NCBI RefSeq assembly: GCF_009729205.1 | Contig: NZ_VTHB01000004.1 | Location: 434,001-498,000, forward strand | Length of the DNA stretch: 64,000 bases | Direction of reading: 5' to 3' | DNA from: Mycobacteroides sp. CBMA 271 | GTDB lineage: Bacteria; Actinomycetota; Actinomycetes; Mycobacteriales; Mycobacteriaceae | In this document: positions 17,406 to 27,173 of the stretch, piece after piece | Layout of the letters: every line of letters begins with the position of its first letter | Numbering within the stretch: position 1 is the stretch's first letter | Notes under the pieces: model-generated | The model's input: the letters and a program-made list of their open reading frames with translations, nothing else | Database searches by the model: none | Told to the model about the DNA's origin: nothing | Translations under genes and position numbers: made by a program

Positions 17406-18377
17406 ATGATGCCGGAGCCCATTTCGGGTGATCAATCGGGCGGGAGCTATCGGCCCACCCGCCAGCAGTGGACGGTTGCCGCCATCATCGTGGCGTTCGT
17501 GGCCGGGGTGGTGCTCTTCAAACTCATCAAGGGCGTAGGTCTGGGACAGACGGCGGCCTTCTATGTCGGAATCCCCACCATCCTTGCGCTGATCCTGACG
17601 TTGTCGACCCCGTCGAAACGGGCGGTGGGGATGACGATGAAGGTGCTCACCATCTTCCTGCTGTTATCCATGCCGCTGCTCGGTGAGGGGTTCGTGTGTG
17701 TCATCTGCGCGGCCCCGCTGTTCTATCTGGTGGCTCTGCTCGTGGCGTTGTCGGTGGACAAGGCACGCGATAAACGCAAGCCCCCTGGCGCACAGGCATT
17801 CCTGGCGGCTCCGCTGCTGTTGGTGCTGCTGTCCTTCGAAGGCGTCGTGCCGGGTATCGCGGTGTCCGGTGATGCGACGGTATCGGCGACCAGGCTGTCT
17901 TCGGCCGGGCCGGCTCAGGTGGAGGCAGCTCTTGCGCGGCCCATCGACTTCGATGTCCACCCATTGACCGGCATGCTGGCGCTCGGGTTTCCGCGTCCGC
18001 AGCACGATCACAGCGACGGCCTCCACGTCGGTGACCGCAGAACGATCACCTTCGATGGTGCCCATCACCGTCCACCGTTCGTCGCATCCCACCACTGGGG
18101 CGAATCGCGGTCCCAACTGACACTCGTTGTCACCGAACGCACCCCGGGGCATGTTCGCTACACCGCTGAGGCGGATACCACCCCGATCTCCACCTGGCTT
18201 TCCTGGAGGTCAGTCGAAATATCTTGGCGGGATGACGGTTCCGGAAAAACGATGATCACCTGGACGTTTCACTACACCAGGAATCTGTCGCCGTCCTGGT
18301 ACTTCGGCCCGCTGGAGCGCTTCACCGTCCAACGCGCGGCCAACTACCTAGTACACGCGGTCGATCTGCCGGCATGA
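17406..18377 (+). CDS. Membrane protein with C-terminal SRPBCC-like domain
   Basis: A 323-residue protein of unknown function. Residues about 20-150 contain four to five hydrophobic helices (for example VAAIIVAFVAGVVLF and LLLSMPLLGEGFVCVICAAP). The remaining 170 residues form a soluble beta-rich domain that ends ERFTVQRAANYLVHAV, the terminal helix pattern of SRPBCC/START-like proteins. The ATG at 17406 (a second ATG follows directly) is chosen because the very long upstream reading frame to 16683 is antisense to the glycosyltransferase. A TATGGT hexamer at 17389-17394 may be its -10. It is coupled to the next gene by ATGA, so the two probably act together in the membrane. Confidence 0.7.
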   Translation: MMPEPISGDQSGGSYRPTRQQWTVAAIIVAFVAGVVLFKLIKGVGLGQTAAFYVGIPTILALILTLSTPSKRAVGMTMKVLTIFLLLSMPLLGEGFVCVICAAPLFYLVALLVALSVDKARDKRKPPGAQAFLAAPLLLVLLSFEGVVPGIAVSGDATVSATRLSSAGPAQVEAALARPIDFDVHPLTGMLALGFPRPQHDHSDGLHVGDRRTITFDGAHHRPPFVASHHWGESRSQLTLVVTERTPGHVRYTAEADTTPISTWLSWRSVEISWRDDGSGKTMITWTFHYTRNLSPSWYFGPLERFTVQRAANYLVHAVDLPA

Positions 18378-19654
18378 CCACCGGATTGGACGGCGCGACG
18401 CTGCGAACCTGCGTGGTGCTCGTCCCCGTCGTGTTCGTCGCCGCGCTCTGGCTGTTGAATCCCGACCCGCGCACGCGGGGTGCGGCCTTCCTGGCCGCAC
18501 TGTGGAATGCGGTGTTCCTCGTCCCGGTGAATATGCTTGCAATGCAGCAGAACTGGTGGAGCTTTGGCGTTGAAGGCGCGGTCTGGAACGGCGTGCCGGT
18601 GGATCTGGTGCTGGCCTGGTCGGTGCTATGGGGTGCCACGCCGATCCTGCTGGGCCGGTGGATCAACCCGGCGGTGACGGCCGGTCTGCTCCTGATCTGG
18701 GATATGGCGGCGATGGGCTCGTTGGAACCGTTGGTGGTGTTGCGGCCGCACTGGTGGCTTGGTGAAATGCTGTCCGTGGCAGCGTGCTTGGTTCCTGGTG
18801 TGCTGTTGGGCCGGCTCACGGCGCAGCAACGGCAGGTGCGTATTCGGGTGGGCCTGCAGATGCTGCTGTTCGCGACGATCCTTCTCGTCGTGTTGCCCGC
18901 GCTGACGCTCGGTGTCGACCGGTTCGCCCGCCTCCCGGACAGCTGGAGCAGCGTGCCGGTGATGGCGTTGTGCCAGTTGATCGTGGTGGTTGGAGTGGTT
19001 GCGGTGCGGGCGGTGGCCGAGTTCGTCAGGCACGGCGGAACGCCGTACCCATGGGACCCGCCGGCGCGAATGGTGACGACGGGGCCGTATGCGTATGTCG
19101 CGAATCCGATGCAGTTGTCGTCGGTTGTGATGCTGCTGTTGATCGCGGCCATCCTTCGGTCACCGGTGATGGTGCTGGCCGCACTCGTCGCTGCGGCCTT
19201 CAGCGCGGGACTGGCCGCTTGGAGCGAGCAAGAGGACTTGCGGGCGCGATTCGGAGCGGGCTGGGGCGACTACCGCGCACAGGTCCGCGATTGGTTGCCG
19301 CGTGGACATCCGACGGATCTGCGCCAGCCGGCGGTGCTGTACGTGGCGCAGAGCTGCGAGGCGTGTAGCGACGTCCGAAGGTGGCTTGAGGCGCGGCGAC
19401 CTGTCGCATTGGAGTGTCGTCCCGCCGAGGAGTGTCACGAATCGTTGCGACGCGTCCGCTACGAGGCCGCCGACGGGTTGACCTTGAGTGGGACACGGGC
19501 AATCGGCGCTGCTCTAGAACATGTGGGGCTCGGCTGGGCGCTCGCGGGCTGGATCATGCGAGTGCCGGTCGTGGCCTCGTTCGTCCAACTGGTTGCCGAC
19601 GCGGCCGGTGCCGGGCCCCGTGCCTTGCCTCCTCAGCGGGGCCGCACCCAGTAG
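18374..19654 (+). CDS. ICMT/PEMT-like membrane methyltransferase fused to a CxxC thioredoxin-like domain
   Basis: A 426-residue polytopic membrane protein. Residues about 180-310 carry the signature of isoprenylcysteine carboxyl methyltransferase/phospholipid methyltransferases: a gap after GGTPYPWDPPARMVTTGPYAYVANPMQL, then EQEDLRARFGAGWGDYRAQV. The last 110 residues form a separate domain, LYVAQSCEACSDVRRWLEAR, with a CxxC and a glutaredoxin/DCC (DUF393)-like continuation ending AGAGPRALP. The fusion is unusual. It would methylate a lipid or prenyl thiol/carboxylate, perhaps with redox control by the CEAC pair (inference). The ATG overlaps the previous stop. The stop lies only 9 bp before pafA. 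Confidence 0.7.
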   Translation: MTTGLDGATLRTCVVLVPVVFVAALWLLNPDPRTRGAAFLAALWNAVFLVPVNMLAMQQNWWSFGVEGAVWNGVPVDLVLAWSVLWGATPILLGRWINPAVTAGLLLIWDMAAMGSLEPLVVLRPHWWLGEMLSVAACLVPGVLLGRLTAQQRQVRIRVGLQMLLFATILLVVLPALTLGVDRFARLPDSWSSVPVMALCQLIVVVGVVAVRAVAEFVRHGGTPYPWDPPARMVTTGPYAYVANPMQLSSVVMLLLIAAILRSPVMVLAALVAAAFSAGLAAWSEQEDLRARFGAGWGDYRAQVRDWLPRGHPTDLRQPAVLYVAQSCEACSDVRRWLEARRPVALECRPAEECHESLRRVRYEAADGLTLSGTRAIGAALEHVGLGWALAGWIMRVPVVASFVQLVADAAGAGPRALPPQRGRTQ

Positions 19655-19657
19655 GCT
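19652..19657 (+). promoter_or_regulatory. Predicted -10 element of pafA (leaderless)
   Basis: TAGGCT lies 6 nt before the pafA GTG at 19664 and overlaps the stop codon of the upstream gene. It is identical to the hexamers before dop, pup and tatA. No ribosome binding site is visible. Confidence 0.5.
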
Positions 19658-19663
19658 CGATAT

Positions 19664-21022
19664 GTGCAACGTCGGATTATGGGGATCGAGACCGAGTTCG
19701 GTGTCACCTGCACGTTCCACGGCCACCGGCGACTGAGTCCCGACGAGGTCGCTAGGTACCTGTTCCGCCGGGTGGTGTCGTGGGGTCGCAGTTCCAACGT
19801 CTTTCTGCGCAACGGCGCCCGGCTCTACCTCGACGTAGGCAGCCATCCCGAGTACGCCACCGCCGAATGCGACAGCCTGGTGCAGCTGGTCACCCATGAC
19901 CGCGCCGGGGAGCGCGTCCTGGAAGACCTGCTGATCGACGCCGAGCAGCGCTTGTCCGATGAGGGCATCGGCGGCGACATCTATCTGTTCAAGAACAACA
20001 CCGATTCGGCGGGCAATTCGTACGGGTGCCACGAGAACTACCTGATCGTGCGCGCGGGGGAGTTCTCCCGGATCTCTGATGTGCTGCTGCCGTTCCTGGT
20101 CACCCGTCAGCTGATCTGCGGCGCAGGAAAGGTGCTGCAGACCCCGAAGGCCGCGACCTTCTGCTTGTCGCAACGCGCCGAACACATTTGGGAAGGCGTG
20201 TCCTCGGCGACCACCCGCAGCCGGCCGATCATCAACACCCGCGACGAGCCGCACGCCGACGCCGAGAAGTACCGGCGTCTGCACGTCATCGTCGGAGACT
20301 CCAACATGTCCGAGACCACCACCATGCTCAAGGTGGGCACCGCGGCACTGGTGCTGGAGATGATCGAGGCCGGCGTGGCTTTCCGCGACTTCTCGCTGGA
20401 CAACCCGATCCGGGCCATCCGCGAGGTAAGCCACGACCTCACCGGACGCCGCCCGGTCCGGCTTGCCGGGGGGCGGCAGGCCAGCGCACTGGACATCCAG
20501 CGCGAGTACCACGCCCGTGCTGTGGAGCACCTCAACACTCGCGAGCCCAATGAGCAGGTCGAGCAGGTCGTCGAGCTGTGGGGCCGCACCCTGGATGCCG
20601 TTGAAGCTCAAGATTTTTCGAAGATCGACACCGAGATCGACTGGGTGATCAAGCGCAAGCTCTTCCAGCGTTACCAGGACCGGTACAACATGGAGCTGTC
20701 CGATCCGAAGATCGCCCAGCTGGACCTGGCCTACCACGACATCAAGCGGGGCCGGGGCGTGTTCGACCTGCTGCAACGCAAGGGCATGGCCGCGCGCGTT
20801 ACCACCGACGAGGAAATCAAGGCCGCCGTCGACCAGCCGCCGCAGACCACCAGGGCCAAGCTGCGCGGTGACTTCATCACCGCTGCCCAGGAGGCCGGCC
20901 GCGATTTCACAGTGGACTGGGTGCACCTCAAGCTCAACGACCAGGCTCAGCGCACCGTGTTGTGCAAGGACCCGTTCCGGTCCGTCGACGAGCGCGTCGA
21001 ACGGCTTATCGCCAGCATGTAA
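19664..21022 (+). CDS. pafA: Pup ligase PafA
   Basis: A 452-residue ligase, the length usual in mycobacteria. It uses ATP to phosphorylate the C-terminal Glu of Pup and joins it to a lysine of the target protein. The N-terminal GIETEFG (7-13) supplies ATP/Mg ligands, and Asp57 in [17 protein letters not shown] corresponds to the conserved reactive Asp. The Dop-type insertion is absent, which distinguishes it from the paralogue at 3858. [26 protein letters not shown] segments shared with Dop occur at about residues 190-210. Start GTG at 19664 is supported by the -10 element. pafB-pafC follows from its own promoter. Confidence 0.97.
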   Translation: MQRRIMGIETEFGVTCTFHGHRRLSPDEVARYLFRRVVSWGRSSNVFLRNGARLYLDVGSHPEYATAECDSLVQLVTHDRAGERVLEDLLIDAEQRLSDEGIGGDIYLFKNNTDSAGNSYGCHENYLIVRAGEFSRISDVLLPFLVTRQLICGAGKVLQTPKAATFCLSQRAEHIWEGVSSATTRSRPIINTRDEPHADAEKYRRLHVIVGDSNMSETTTMLKVGTAALVLEMIEAGVAFRDFSLDNPIRAIREVSHDLTGRRPVRLAGGRQASALDIQREYHARAVEHLNTREPNEQVEQVVELWGRTLDAVEAQDFSKIDTEIDWVIKRKLFQRYQDRYNMELSDPKIAQLDLAYHDIKRGRGVFDLLQRKGMAARVTTDEEIKAAVDQPPQTTRAKLRGDFITAAQEAGRDFTVDWVHLKLNDQAQRTVLCKDPFRSVDERVERLIASM

Positions 21023-21122
21023 GTCCCGCTCTCGTCGAGATGGATGTCATCTCGGCGCAAAGGCTCGAACAAACTTTCGCAACACCCCCTAAAGCGCTGG
21101 CAGGAAACACGCCATAGTCCTC

Positions 21123-21128
21123 TAAGCT
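21123..21128 (+). promoter_or_regulatory. Predicted -10 element of pafB (leaderless)
   Basis: TAAGCT lies exactly 7 nt before the pafB GTG at 21136. The 113-bp gap after pafA and the lack of a ribosome site support separate, leaderless transcription of pafBC. Confidence 0.5.
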
Positions 21129-21135
21129 TTCCGCC

Positions 21136-22128
21136 GTGGCGATCTCCAAAGTCGAGCGGTTGATGAACCTGGTGATCTGCCTGCTGTCCACCCGCACCTA
21201 TGTCACCGCCGAGCGGATCCGCACCTCCGTCGCCGGTTATTCGGACTCGCCCAGCGATGAGGCGTTCAGCCGCATGTTCGAGCGCGACAAGAACGAACTG
21301 CGCGACCTGGGCATCCCGTTGGAGACGGGCAAGGTGTCGTCCTTCGATGCCACCGAGGGCTATCGCATTCGCCGCGACGCCTACGAGCTGCCCGATATCA
21401 CCCTCACCGCCGATGAATCCGCGGCCGTGGCGGTCGCCACGCAGCTGTGGCAGTCGCCCGAGCTGGTCACCGCCGCCCAAGGGGCGCTGCTGAAACTGCG
21501 TGCGGCGGGAGTGGACGTGGACCCGGCCGCCGAGAATGTTTCGGTGGCCGCACCGGCCGCCCTGCCCGGCGGTCGTGGATCTGAATCTGTGCTGCGAATC
21601 CTGTTATCCGCCATCGATTCCGGGCAAGCCGTGCAATTTGGGCACCGGCCGTCCCGTGCTGAACCGTATGTCACCCGCGCCGTCGAGCCGTGGGGTGTGA
21701 TCACCGATCGTGGTCGCTGGTACCTCGTCGGGCATGACCGGGACCGGGACGCGACCCGCACCTTCCGCCTCTCCCGCATCGGCGAGGACGTCACGATGCT
21801 GGACAAACCGGGAACGGTACGGCGCCCAGCGGGTGTGGACCTGCGGGACATTGTGGCCAAGGCCGTCGGCGACGGGCCAGTGCGGATCACCGCCCGGGTG
21901 TGGATCGCCGAAGGGCGCGCCCAAGAGCTGCGCCGGATGGGTGTCGTCGTCGAACCGCGGCGGCTGGCGGAGCGTGACGGCGACGTGGTCGAGATCGAAG
22001 TTGCCTCGCCCGATCGGCTGGTCCGCTCGATCGCCTCGCACGGGGCTGATGCGGTGGCATTGGAACCGGTGCAGGTGCGCGATGAGGTTGTGGCCAGGCT
22101 TCGCGAGCACTCAGGAGTGTCGGCATGA
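21136..22128 (+). CDS. pafB: WYL-domain transcriptional activator PafB
   Basis: A 330-residue regulator. An N-terminal winged helix-turn-helix (about 1-90, SKVERLMNLVICLLSTRTYVTAERI) is followed by a WYL domain with RWYLVGHDRDRDATRTFRLSRI near residue 195-215. With PafC it forms a heterodimer that, in mycobacteria, activates the RecA-independent DNA damage response. It keeps the conserved place next to the proteasome genes. The GTG start is set by the -10 element just upstream. The stop overlaps pafC through ATGA, as expected for obligate partners. Confidence 0.95.
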   Translation: MAISKVERLMNLVICLLSTRTYVTAERIRTSVAGYSDSPSDEAFSRMFERDKNELRDLGIPLETGKVSSFDATEGYRIRRDAYELPDITLTADESAAVAVATQLWQSPELVTAAQGALLKLRAAGVDVDPAAENVSVAAPAALPGGRGSESVLRILLSAIDSGQAVQFGHRPSRAEPYVTRAVEPWGVITDRGRWYLVGHDRDRDATRTFRLSRIGEDVTMLDKPGTVRRPAGVDLRDIVAKAVGDGPVRITARVWIAEGRAQELRRMGVVVEPRRLAERDGDVVEIEVASPDRLVRSIASHGADAVALEPVQVRDEVVARLREHSGVSA

Positions 22129-23075
22129 CCGAGTTATCCAATCGCCTGACGCGCCTGCTGAATATGGTTCCGTACTTTCAGGCCAACCCGGGCATCAGTG
22201 CTGCCGAGGCCGCCGCCGACCTGGGCGTCACCACCAAACAGTTGATGGCCGACCTCAACCAACTGTGGATGTGCGGTCTGCCCGGTTACGGCCCGGGCGA
22301 TCTGATCGACCTGTCGTTCTCCGAGGAGAGCATCGAGGTCACCTTCTCGGCGGGCATCGACCGTCCGCTGCGCCTCACCTCGCCCGAGGCGACGGCACTG
22401 CTGGTCGCGCTGCGCGCGCTGCTGGACATGCCCGGCACCGTGGACCCGGAGGCGGCACGCAGCGCCATCGCCAAGATCGAGGACGCCGCCGGCGCCGGCG
22501 CCGGCGATGGAGTGCCGACACCGGCCCCCGTGGAGTCCGAAGCGGTGTCCGCGGTGCGCTCGGCGGTACGCGCGAGTAAGGCGCTGCGCATCGAGTACTA
22601 CTCAGCATCACGAGATGCGTTGTCGGAGCGGATAGTCGATCCGATCCGCATTGCGGTGGTGGGGGATCACAGCTACCTGGAGGCCTGGTGTCGGGCATCC
22701 GAAGGTGTGCGGTTGTTTCGGTTCGACAGGATCGAGCAGGCCGAGGTTCTTGACCAGCGTGCGGCGCCGCCGGCACCGGCGGTCCAGACGGCCACCGATA
22801 CCGGGCTGTTCGAGGCGGATCCGTCGCTCCCGGCGGCGACGGTGCTCGTCGCCCCGAGCGCGTCGTGGGTGTTCGACTACTTCCCGATGCGTCCCACCGG
22901 CGCTCAGCATGTGGACGGCTCTGTGGAAGCCGCGATGACCTACGCCTCCGAGGATTGGATGGCCCGATTGGTCCTCGGCTTCGGCTCGGCGATTCGGGTG
23001 TTGACGCCGGAGTCGTTGGCGCGGCGGGTGCGTGGGGACGCGGCGGCGGCGCTGGCGGCGTATCAGGCCAGCTGA
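22125..23075 (+). CDS. pafC: WYL-domain transcriptional activator PafC
   Basis: A 316-residue partner of PafB with the same layout: N-terminal winged helix (TELSNRLTRLLNMVPYF, residues 2-18, then GISAAEAAADLGVTTKQLMADL) and a WYL-type domain containing SYLEAWCRASEGVRLFRFDR. A short Ala/Gly/Pro linker lies at about residues 120-140. The ATG overlaps the pafB stop. It acts with PafB on DNA damage response promoters. The gene ends just before the tatA promoter. Confidence 0.95.
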   Translation: MTELSNRLTRLLNMVPYFQANPGISAAEAAADLGVTTKQLMADLNQLWMCGLPGYGPGDLIDLSFSEESIEVTFSAGIDRPLRLTSPEATALLVALRALLDMPGTVDPEAARSAIAKIEDAAGAGAGDGVPTPAPVESEAVSAVRSAVRASKALRIEYYSASRDALSERIVDPIRIAVVGDHSYLEAWCRASEGVRLFRFDRIEQAEVLDQRAAPPAPAVQTATDTGLFEADPSLPAATVLVAPSASWVFDYFPMRPTGAQHVDGSVEAAMTYASEDWMARLVLGFGSAIRVLTPESLARRVRGDAAAALAAYQAS

Positions 23076-23093
23076 CCTTGGCAGGCCCTGGGG

Positions 23094-23099
23094 TAGGCT
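23094..23099 (+). promoter_or_regulatory. Predicted -10 element of tatA
   Basis: TAGGCT, the fourth copy of this hexamer upstream of genes in this locus, lies 33 nt before the proposed TTG start of tatA. The predicted short leader contains the GGAGGTG ribosome site at 23120-23126. Confidence 0.4.
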
Positions 23100-23132
23100 T
23101 CAGGGCATACACGACGTCTGGAGGTGACCACA

Positions 23133-23393
23133 TTGGGCGGTCTACAACCCATGCACTGGGTAATCGTTATCGTCGTATTCGCGCTGCTCTTCGGAGCCAA
23201 GAAGCTACCCGACCTTGCACGGTCGCTGGGTAAGTCGCTGCGGATCTTCAAGTCGGAAGTCAAGGAACTGCAAAACGACGGTAAGGGCACCGAGGGTGCC
23301 CCACAAGCGGTGGAGCAGCAGCAGGTGCCGCCCGCGGCAGTTGTGGAAGCACCACCGATCGAGACGACACCCGGCCATAAGCCCACTGCCTAG
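23133..23393 (+). CDS. tatA: Twin-arginine translocase subunit TatA
   Basis: An 86-residue single-span membrane protein that polymerises to form the Tat pore for folded proteins. One transmembrane helix (about 7-20) is followed by the hinge [16 protein letters not shown], an amphipathic helix and a Gln/Pro-rich tail. The start is placed at TTG 23133, giving [10 protein letters not shown], because this matches the MGSLSPWHW-like start of M. tuberculosis TatA and because GGAGGTG at 23120-23126 is then 6 bp upstream. The GTG at 23124 overlaps that ribosome site and would add three residues. tatC follows after 23 bp. Confidence 0.92.
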   Translation: MGGLQPMHWVIVIVVFALLFGAKKLPDLARSLGKSLRIFKSEVKELQNDGKGTEGAPQAVEQQQVPPAAVVEAPPIETTPGHKPTA

Positions 23394-23416
23394 CCGCGTT
23401 TCGCCGCGGGATATTC

Positions 23417-24340
23417 ATGAATAAGGTTTTGGGTGCTCTTAGCCTGCGTAAACAACCCAAGAATCCCGACGGCACCATGTCGCTCGTCGAGCATCTGCAC
23501 GAACTGCGTACCCGCCTGCTGATCTCGGTGGCCGCGGTCCTGCTGACCACCATCGTCGGTTTCGTCTGGTACGAGCACACGATGTTCGGTCTGGAAAGCC
23601 TCGGCGAGTGGCTGCGGGAGCCGTACTGCTCGCTGCCGGCGAGCGCCCGCGCCAACCTCAGTGCCGACGGTGCCTGTCGGCTGCTGGCCACCGCGCCCTT
23701 TGAACAGTTCATGCTGCGCCTCAAGGTGGGGCTGACGGCCGGTGTGGTGCTGGCCTGTCCGGTGTGGCTGTATCAAATCTGGCGTTTCATCACGCCGGGT
23801 CTGTACCGCAACGAACGCAAGTTCGGGATCGTCTTTGTGACTGTGGCGGCGGTGCTGTTCGTGACCGGCGCGCTGTTGGCCTACCTGGTGCTGGCCAAGG
23901 CCCTGCACTTCCTGTTGACGGTGGGCAGTGATGTGCAGGTCACCGGACTGAAGGGCGACGAGTACTTCAGCTTCCTGATCAACCTGCTGTTGGTGTTCGG
24001 TGTCAGCTTCGAATTCCCGCTGCTGCTGGTCATGCTGAATTTCGTCGGGATGCTGCCCTACGCCAAACTCAAGAACTGGCGCCGCGGCATCATCTTCGGG
24101 CTGTTCGTCTTCGCGGCCTTCGCGACGCCGGGGGCCGATCCGTTCTCCATGACGGCGTTGGGGCTGGCGCTTACGCTGTTGCTGGAGTTCTCCATTCAGA
24201 TTGCCCGCGTGCACGACAAACGCAAGGCCAAACGTGAAGGCGCGCAATTGAGCGACGATGAGGCGTCCGTTCTCGAGGCCCCCGAGTCCATCGCGCAGCC
24301 CGAACCGATCGCGCGACCCGAGCGATTCGACACCAAGTGA
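23417..24340 (+). CDS. tatC: Twin-arginine translocase subunit TatC
   Basis: A 307-residue, six-span membrane protein, the receptor for twin-arginine signal peptides. The N-terminal cytoplasmic [15 protein letters not shown] segment (about 22-36) contains the conserved Glu region that binds the signal peptide, and FxxF/P motifs such as [12 protein letters not shown] follow. The C-terminal cytoplasmic tail is Glu/Pro-rich. The ATG at 23417 gives a normal length. The stop overlaps the GTG of helY (GTGA). tatB is not present here, as usual in this neighbourhood. Confidence 0.96.
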   Translation: MNKVLGALSLRKQPKNPDGTMSLVEHLHELRTRLLISVAAVLLTTIVGFVWYEHTMFGLESLGEWLREPYCSLPASARANLSADGACRLLATAPFEQFMLRLKVGLTAGVVLACPVWLYQIWRFITPGLYRNERKFGIVFVTVAAVLFVTGALLAYLVLAKALHFLLTVGSDVQVTGLKGDEYFSFLINLLLVFGVSFEFPLLLVMLNFVGMLPYAKLKNWRRGIIFGLFVFAAFATPGADPFSMTALGLALTLLLEFSIQIARVHDKRKAKREGAQLSDDEASVLEAPESIAQPEPIARPERFDTK

Positions 24341-27093
24341 GCAGTAATACGGATGCCTTAGCTCATTTTTCAAAAGGGCTGAGCTTTGCCCTCGACCCGT
24401 TCCAAGTGCGCGCGTGTACCGCGTTGGAGAACGGGCACGGTGTACTGGTGTGCGCCCCGACCGGTGCGGGGAAGACCATCGTCGGAGAATTCGCGGTACA
24501 CCTGGCGCTGGCGGCCGGGCGCAAATGCTTTTACACCACACCCATCAAGGCGTTGAGTAACCAGAAATTCAACGATCTGGTGTCGGTCTACGGGCCCGAG
24601 AAGGTCGGCCTGCTCACCGGCGACTCGTCGATTAACTCCGATGCTCCGGTGGTGGTAATGACCACCGAGGTGCTGCGGAACATGCTCTACGCGGATTCGC
24701 CGGCGCTGCATGGTCTTTCGCATGTCGTGATGGATGAAGTGCACTTTCTCGCCGACCGGTTCCGTGGCGCGGTGTGGGAAGAAGTGATCCTGCACCTGCC
24801 CGAGGAAGTGGCACTCGCCAGCCTGTCGGCCACCGTGAGTAACGCTGAGGAGTTCGGCGGTTGGATCAAGACGGTCCGCGGGGACACCACGGTGGTTGTC
24901 GACGAAACGCGGCCGGTTCCCTTGTGGCAGCACGTCATCGTGGGTCGACGACTGTTCGACCTCTTTGATTACGACGGCAAGAAGACTGATGTAGATCCGG
25001 ATCTCATCCGGTACATCGCACAGCGTCGGCAGGCCGATCGCTTCGCCGACTTCGATCGTCCGCGCCGCCGGCCACAGCACGGCGGTCCGCGCCAGGGCTC
25101 GTCTGGGTCGCGCCCCACCCTCTATCGCCCGCCGTCGCGCCCCGAGGTCATCACCAAACTCGACGAGGACGGCCTGCTTCCGGCGATCACCTTCATCTTC
25201 TCGCGCGCCGGATGCGATGGTGCTGTTGCGCAATGCCTTCGGTCCCGGTTGCGGCTCACCACCGAGGACGAGCGGCAGGAGATCGTCGCCATCATCGACC
25301 GCCGCACCGAAGGCCTGCCCGAAGCGGACTTGGATGTGCTCGGGTATTGGCAATGGCGCGATGGGTTGCTGCGCGGCATCGCGGCACATCATGCGGGCAT
25401 GCTTCCGGTGTTCCGGCACACCGTGGAGGAGTTGTTCACCAAGGGCCTTGTGAGGGCGGTATTCGCCACCGAGACACTGGCATTGGGTATCAACATGCCT
25501 GCGCGCACGGTGGTGCTGGAACGGTTGGTGAAGTTCAACGGGGAGCAGCATGCGGCGTTGACTCCGGGGGAGTACACACAGTTGACGGGCCGGGCGGGGC
25601 GGCGTGGAATCGATGTCGAGGGGCACGCCGTGGTGCTGTGGAACCCCGAGCTCGAGCCCAGCGAGATTGCCGGCCTGGCCTCCACCCGTACCTTCCCGCT
25701 GCGCAGTTCCTTTGCGCCGTCGTACAACATGACGATCAATCTGGTGCACCGGATGGGCCCGGATCCGGCCCGTGAACTCCTCGAGAGATCCTTTGCCCAA
25801 TATCAGGCCGACCGCTCCGTAGTGGGATTGGTTCGCGGTATCGAGCGCGGCCAGAAGATGCTCGACGAGATTGCCAATGAGCTTGGTGGGCAGGACGGTT
25901 CCGCGCTGCAGTACATACGGTTGCGCGCGAGCCTGTCCGAACAGGAGCGAGTTGCCGCACGCGCGTCACGGCTCGAACGCCGTGGTGCGGCTAACGCCGC
26001 CTTGGTCGCCCTCAAACGCGGCGATGTCATCGCGATCCCGCACGGTCGGCACAACGGGGTGGCGGTGGTGCTCGAACCCGCTGCCGATGACGAGGACCCT
26101 CGTCCGCTGGTTCTCACTGAACATCGCTGGGCCGGCAGGATTTCGTCGGCAGATTATTCGGGCAGTGCCGAATCGCTCGGCTCTATCGCGCTGCCCAAGC
26201 GCGTCGAACATCGGCAGCCCAAGGTGCGACGTGACGTGGCGTCGGCGCTGCGATCGGCGCTAGATGACGGTCGAGTCCGCCGGCCGGAATCTGCCAAACG
26301 CCGCGGCGGGAGTGTCGGAGCCGACAGCTCGGATCTCGGCGCCGACGTCGAACGGTTACGCCGAGAGATCCGGGAACATCGCGTGCACCATGCGCCCAAC
26401 CGTGACGACGTGGCGCGCATCGGCGAGCGCTACTTGCGCATCGAACGTGACAACGCTCAACTGCAGAAGAAGGTGTCGGCGGCCACCAACTCACTTGCGC
26501 GGACCTTCGACCGGATCCTGGCGCTACTCACCGAACGCGGTTACATCCAGAGCAGCGCCGAGCTGGGGATGAAGGTCACCGACGACGGTATGTTGCTGGC
26601 TCGCATCTACAGCGAGAGCGACCTGCTGGTGGCCGAATGCCTGCGGCGCGGGCTGTGGGCGGGGCTGAAACCCGCCGAGCTTGCGGCGGTCGCGTCGGCG
26701 GTGCTGTACGAATCGCGGGGCGATGGGGTGACGGTGCCGGGGGACGCGCCGACTGCTGCACTGCGCGGTGCGCTCGCGGAGACCCACCGCGCCCTGGCGC
26801 GGTTGCGCCGCGATGAACAGCAGCACCACCTCTCGCCCACTCGCGAGATCGATGAGGGCTTCGTCGCGGCGGTGTATAGGTGGGCCACCACCGGGGATCT
26901 GGCAGCCTCGCTGGAGGCGGCCGGTGACACGGGTACCGCCCTTCCAGCAGGAGATTTCGTGCGATGGTGCCGGCAGGTGGTGGATCTGCTCGACCAGATC
27001 CACAAGGCTGCCCCGGACACGGACCTGCGCTCGGTGGCCAGAGCTGCGGTTGCCGACGTGCGGCGTGGCGTCGTCGCCGTTGATGGCACATAA
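24337..27093 (+). CDS. helY: DEAD/DEAH-box RNA helicase HelY (Ski2-like)
   Basis: A 918-residue superfamily 2 helicase. Walker A is A40-PTGAGKT-47, motif II is Asp133-Glu-Val-His136, motif III is SAT in [10 protein letters not shown], and motif VI is [12 protein letters not shown]. The C-terminal half is the DSHCT-like helical region seen in Ski2/Mtr4 proteins, which work with RNA decay machinery. An insertion with basic and proline-rich sequence occurs near residues 235-265. The GTG start overlaps the tatC stop, so the helicase is co-translated with the Tat genes, an arrangement also seen in M. tuberculosis. Probable role: ATP-dependent unwinding of structured RNA. Confidence 0.93.
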   Translation: MSSNTDALAHFSKGLSFALDPFQVRACTALENGHGVLVCAPTGAGKTIVGEFAVHLALAAGRKCFYTTPIKALSNQKFNDLVSVYGPEKVGLLTGDSSINSDAPVVVMTTEVLRNMLYADSPALHGLSHVVMDEVHFLADRFRGAVWEEVILHLPEEVALASLSATVSNAEEFGGWIKTVRGDTTVVVDETRPVPLWQHVIVGRRLFDLFDYDGKKTDVDPDLIRYIAQRRQADRFADFDRPRRRPQHGGPRQGSSGSRPTLYRPPSRPEVITKLDEDGLLPAITFIFSRAGCDGAVAQCLRSRLRLTTEDERQEIVAIIDRRTEGLPEADLDVLGYWQWRDGLLRGIAAHHAGMLPVFRHTVEELFTKGLVRAVFATETLALGINMPARTVVLERLVKFNGEQHAALTPGEYTQLTGRAGRRGIDVEGHAVVLWNPELEPSEIAGLASTRTFPLRSSFAPSYNMTINLVHRMGPDPARELLERSFAQYQADRSVVGLVRGIERGQKMLDEIANELGGQDGSALQYIRLRASLSEQERVAARASRLERRGAANAALVALKRGDVIAIPHGRHNGVAVVLEPAADDEDPRPLVLTEHRWAGRISSADYSGSAESLGSIALPKRVEHRQPKVRRDVASALRSALDDGRVRRPESAKRRGGSVGADSSDLGADVERLRREIREHRVHHAPNRDDVARIGERYLRIERDNAQLQKKVSAATNSLARTFDRILALLTERGYIQSSAELGMKVTDDGMLLARIYSESDLLVAECLRRGLWAGLKPAELAAVASAVLYESRGDGVTVPGDAPTAALRGALAETHRALARLRRDEQQHHLSPTREIDEGFVAAVYRWATTGDLAASLEAAGDTGTALPAGDFVRWCRQVVDLLDQIHKAAPDTDLRSVARAAVADVRRGVVAVDGT

Positions 27094-27173
27094 GGTCGAG
27101 CAAACGCTAAGGTGGAGCGTCAGCACGCTCTTACACACCGGTAAGAAACTTATGTCGCGACACGGGAGGAACG

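Noticed and set aside
24370..25800. Long open frame on the minus strand inside helY
   Set aside because: It mirrors the high-G+C codon pattern of helY, has no family features and no ribosome site; it is a shadow of the real gene.
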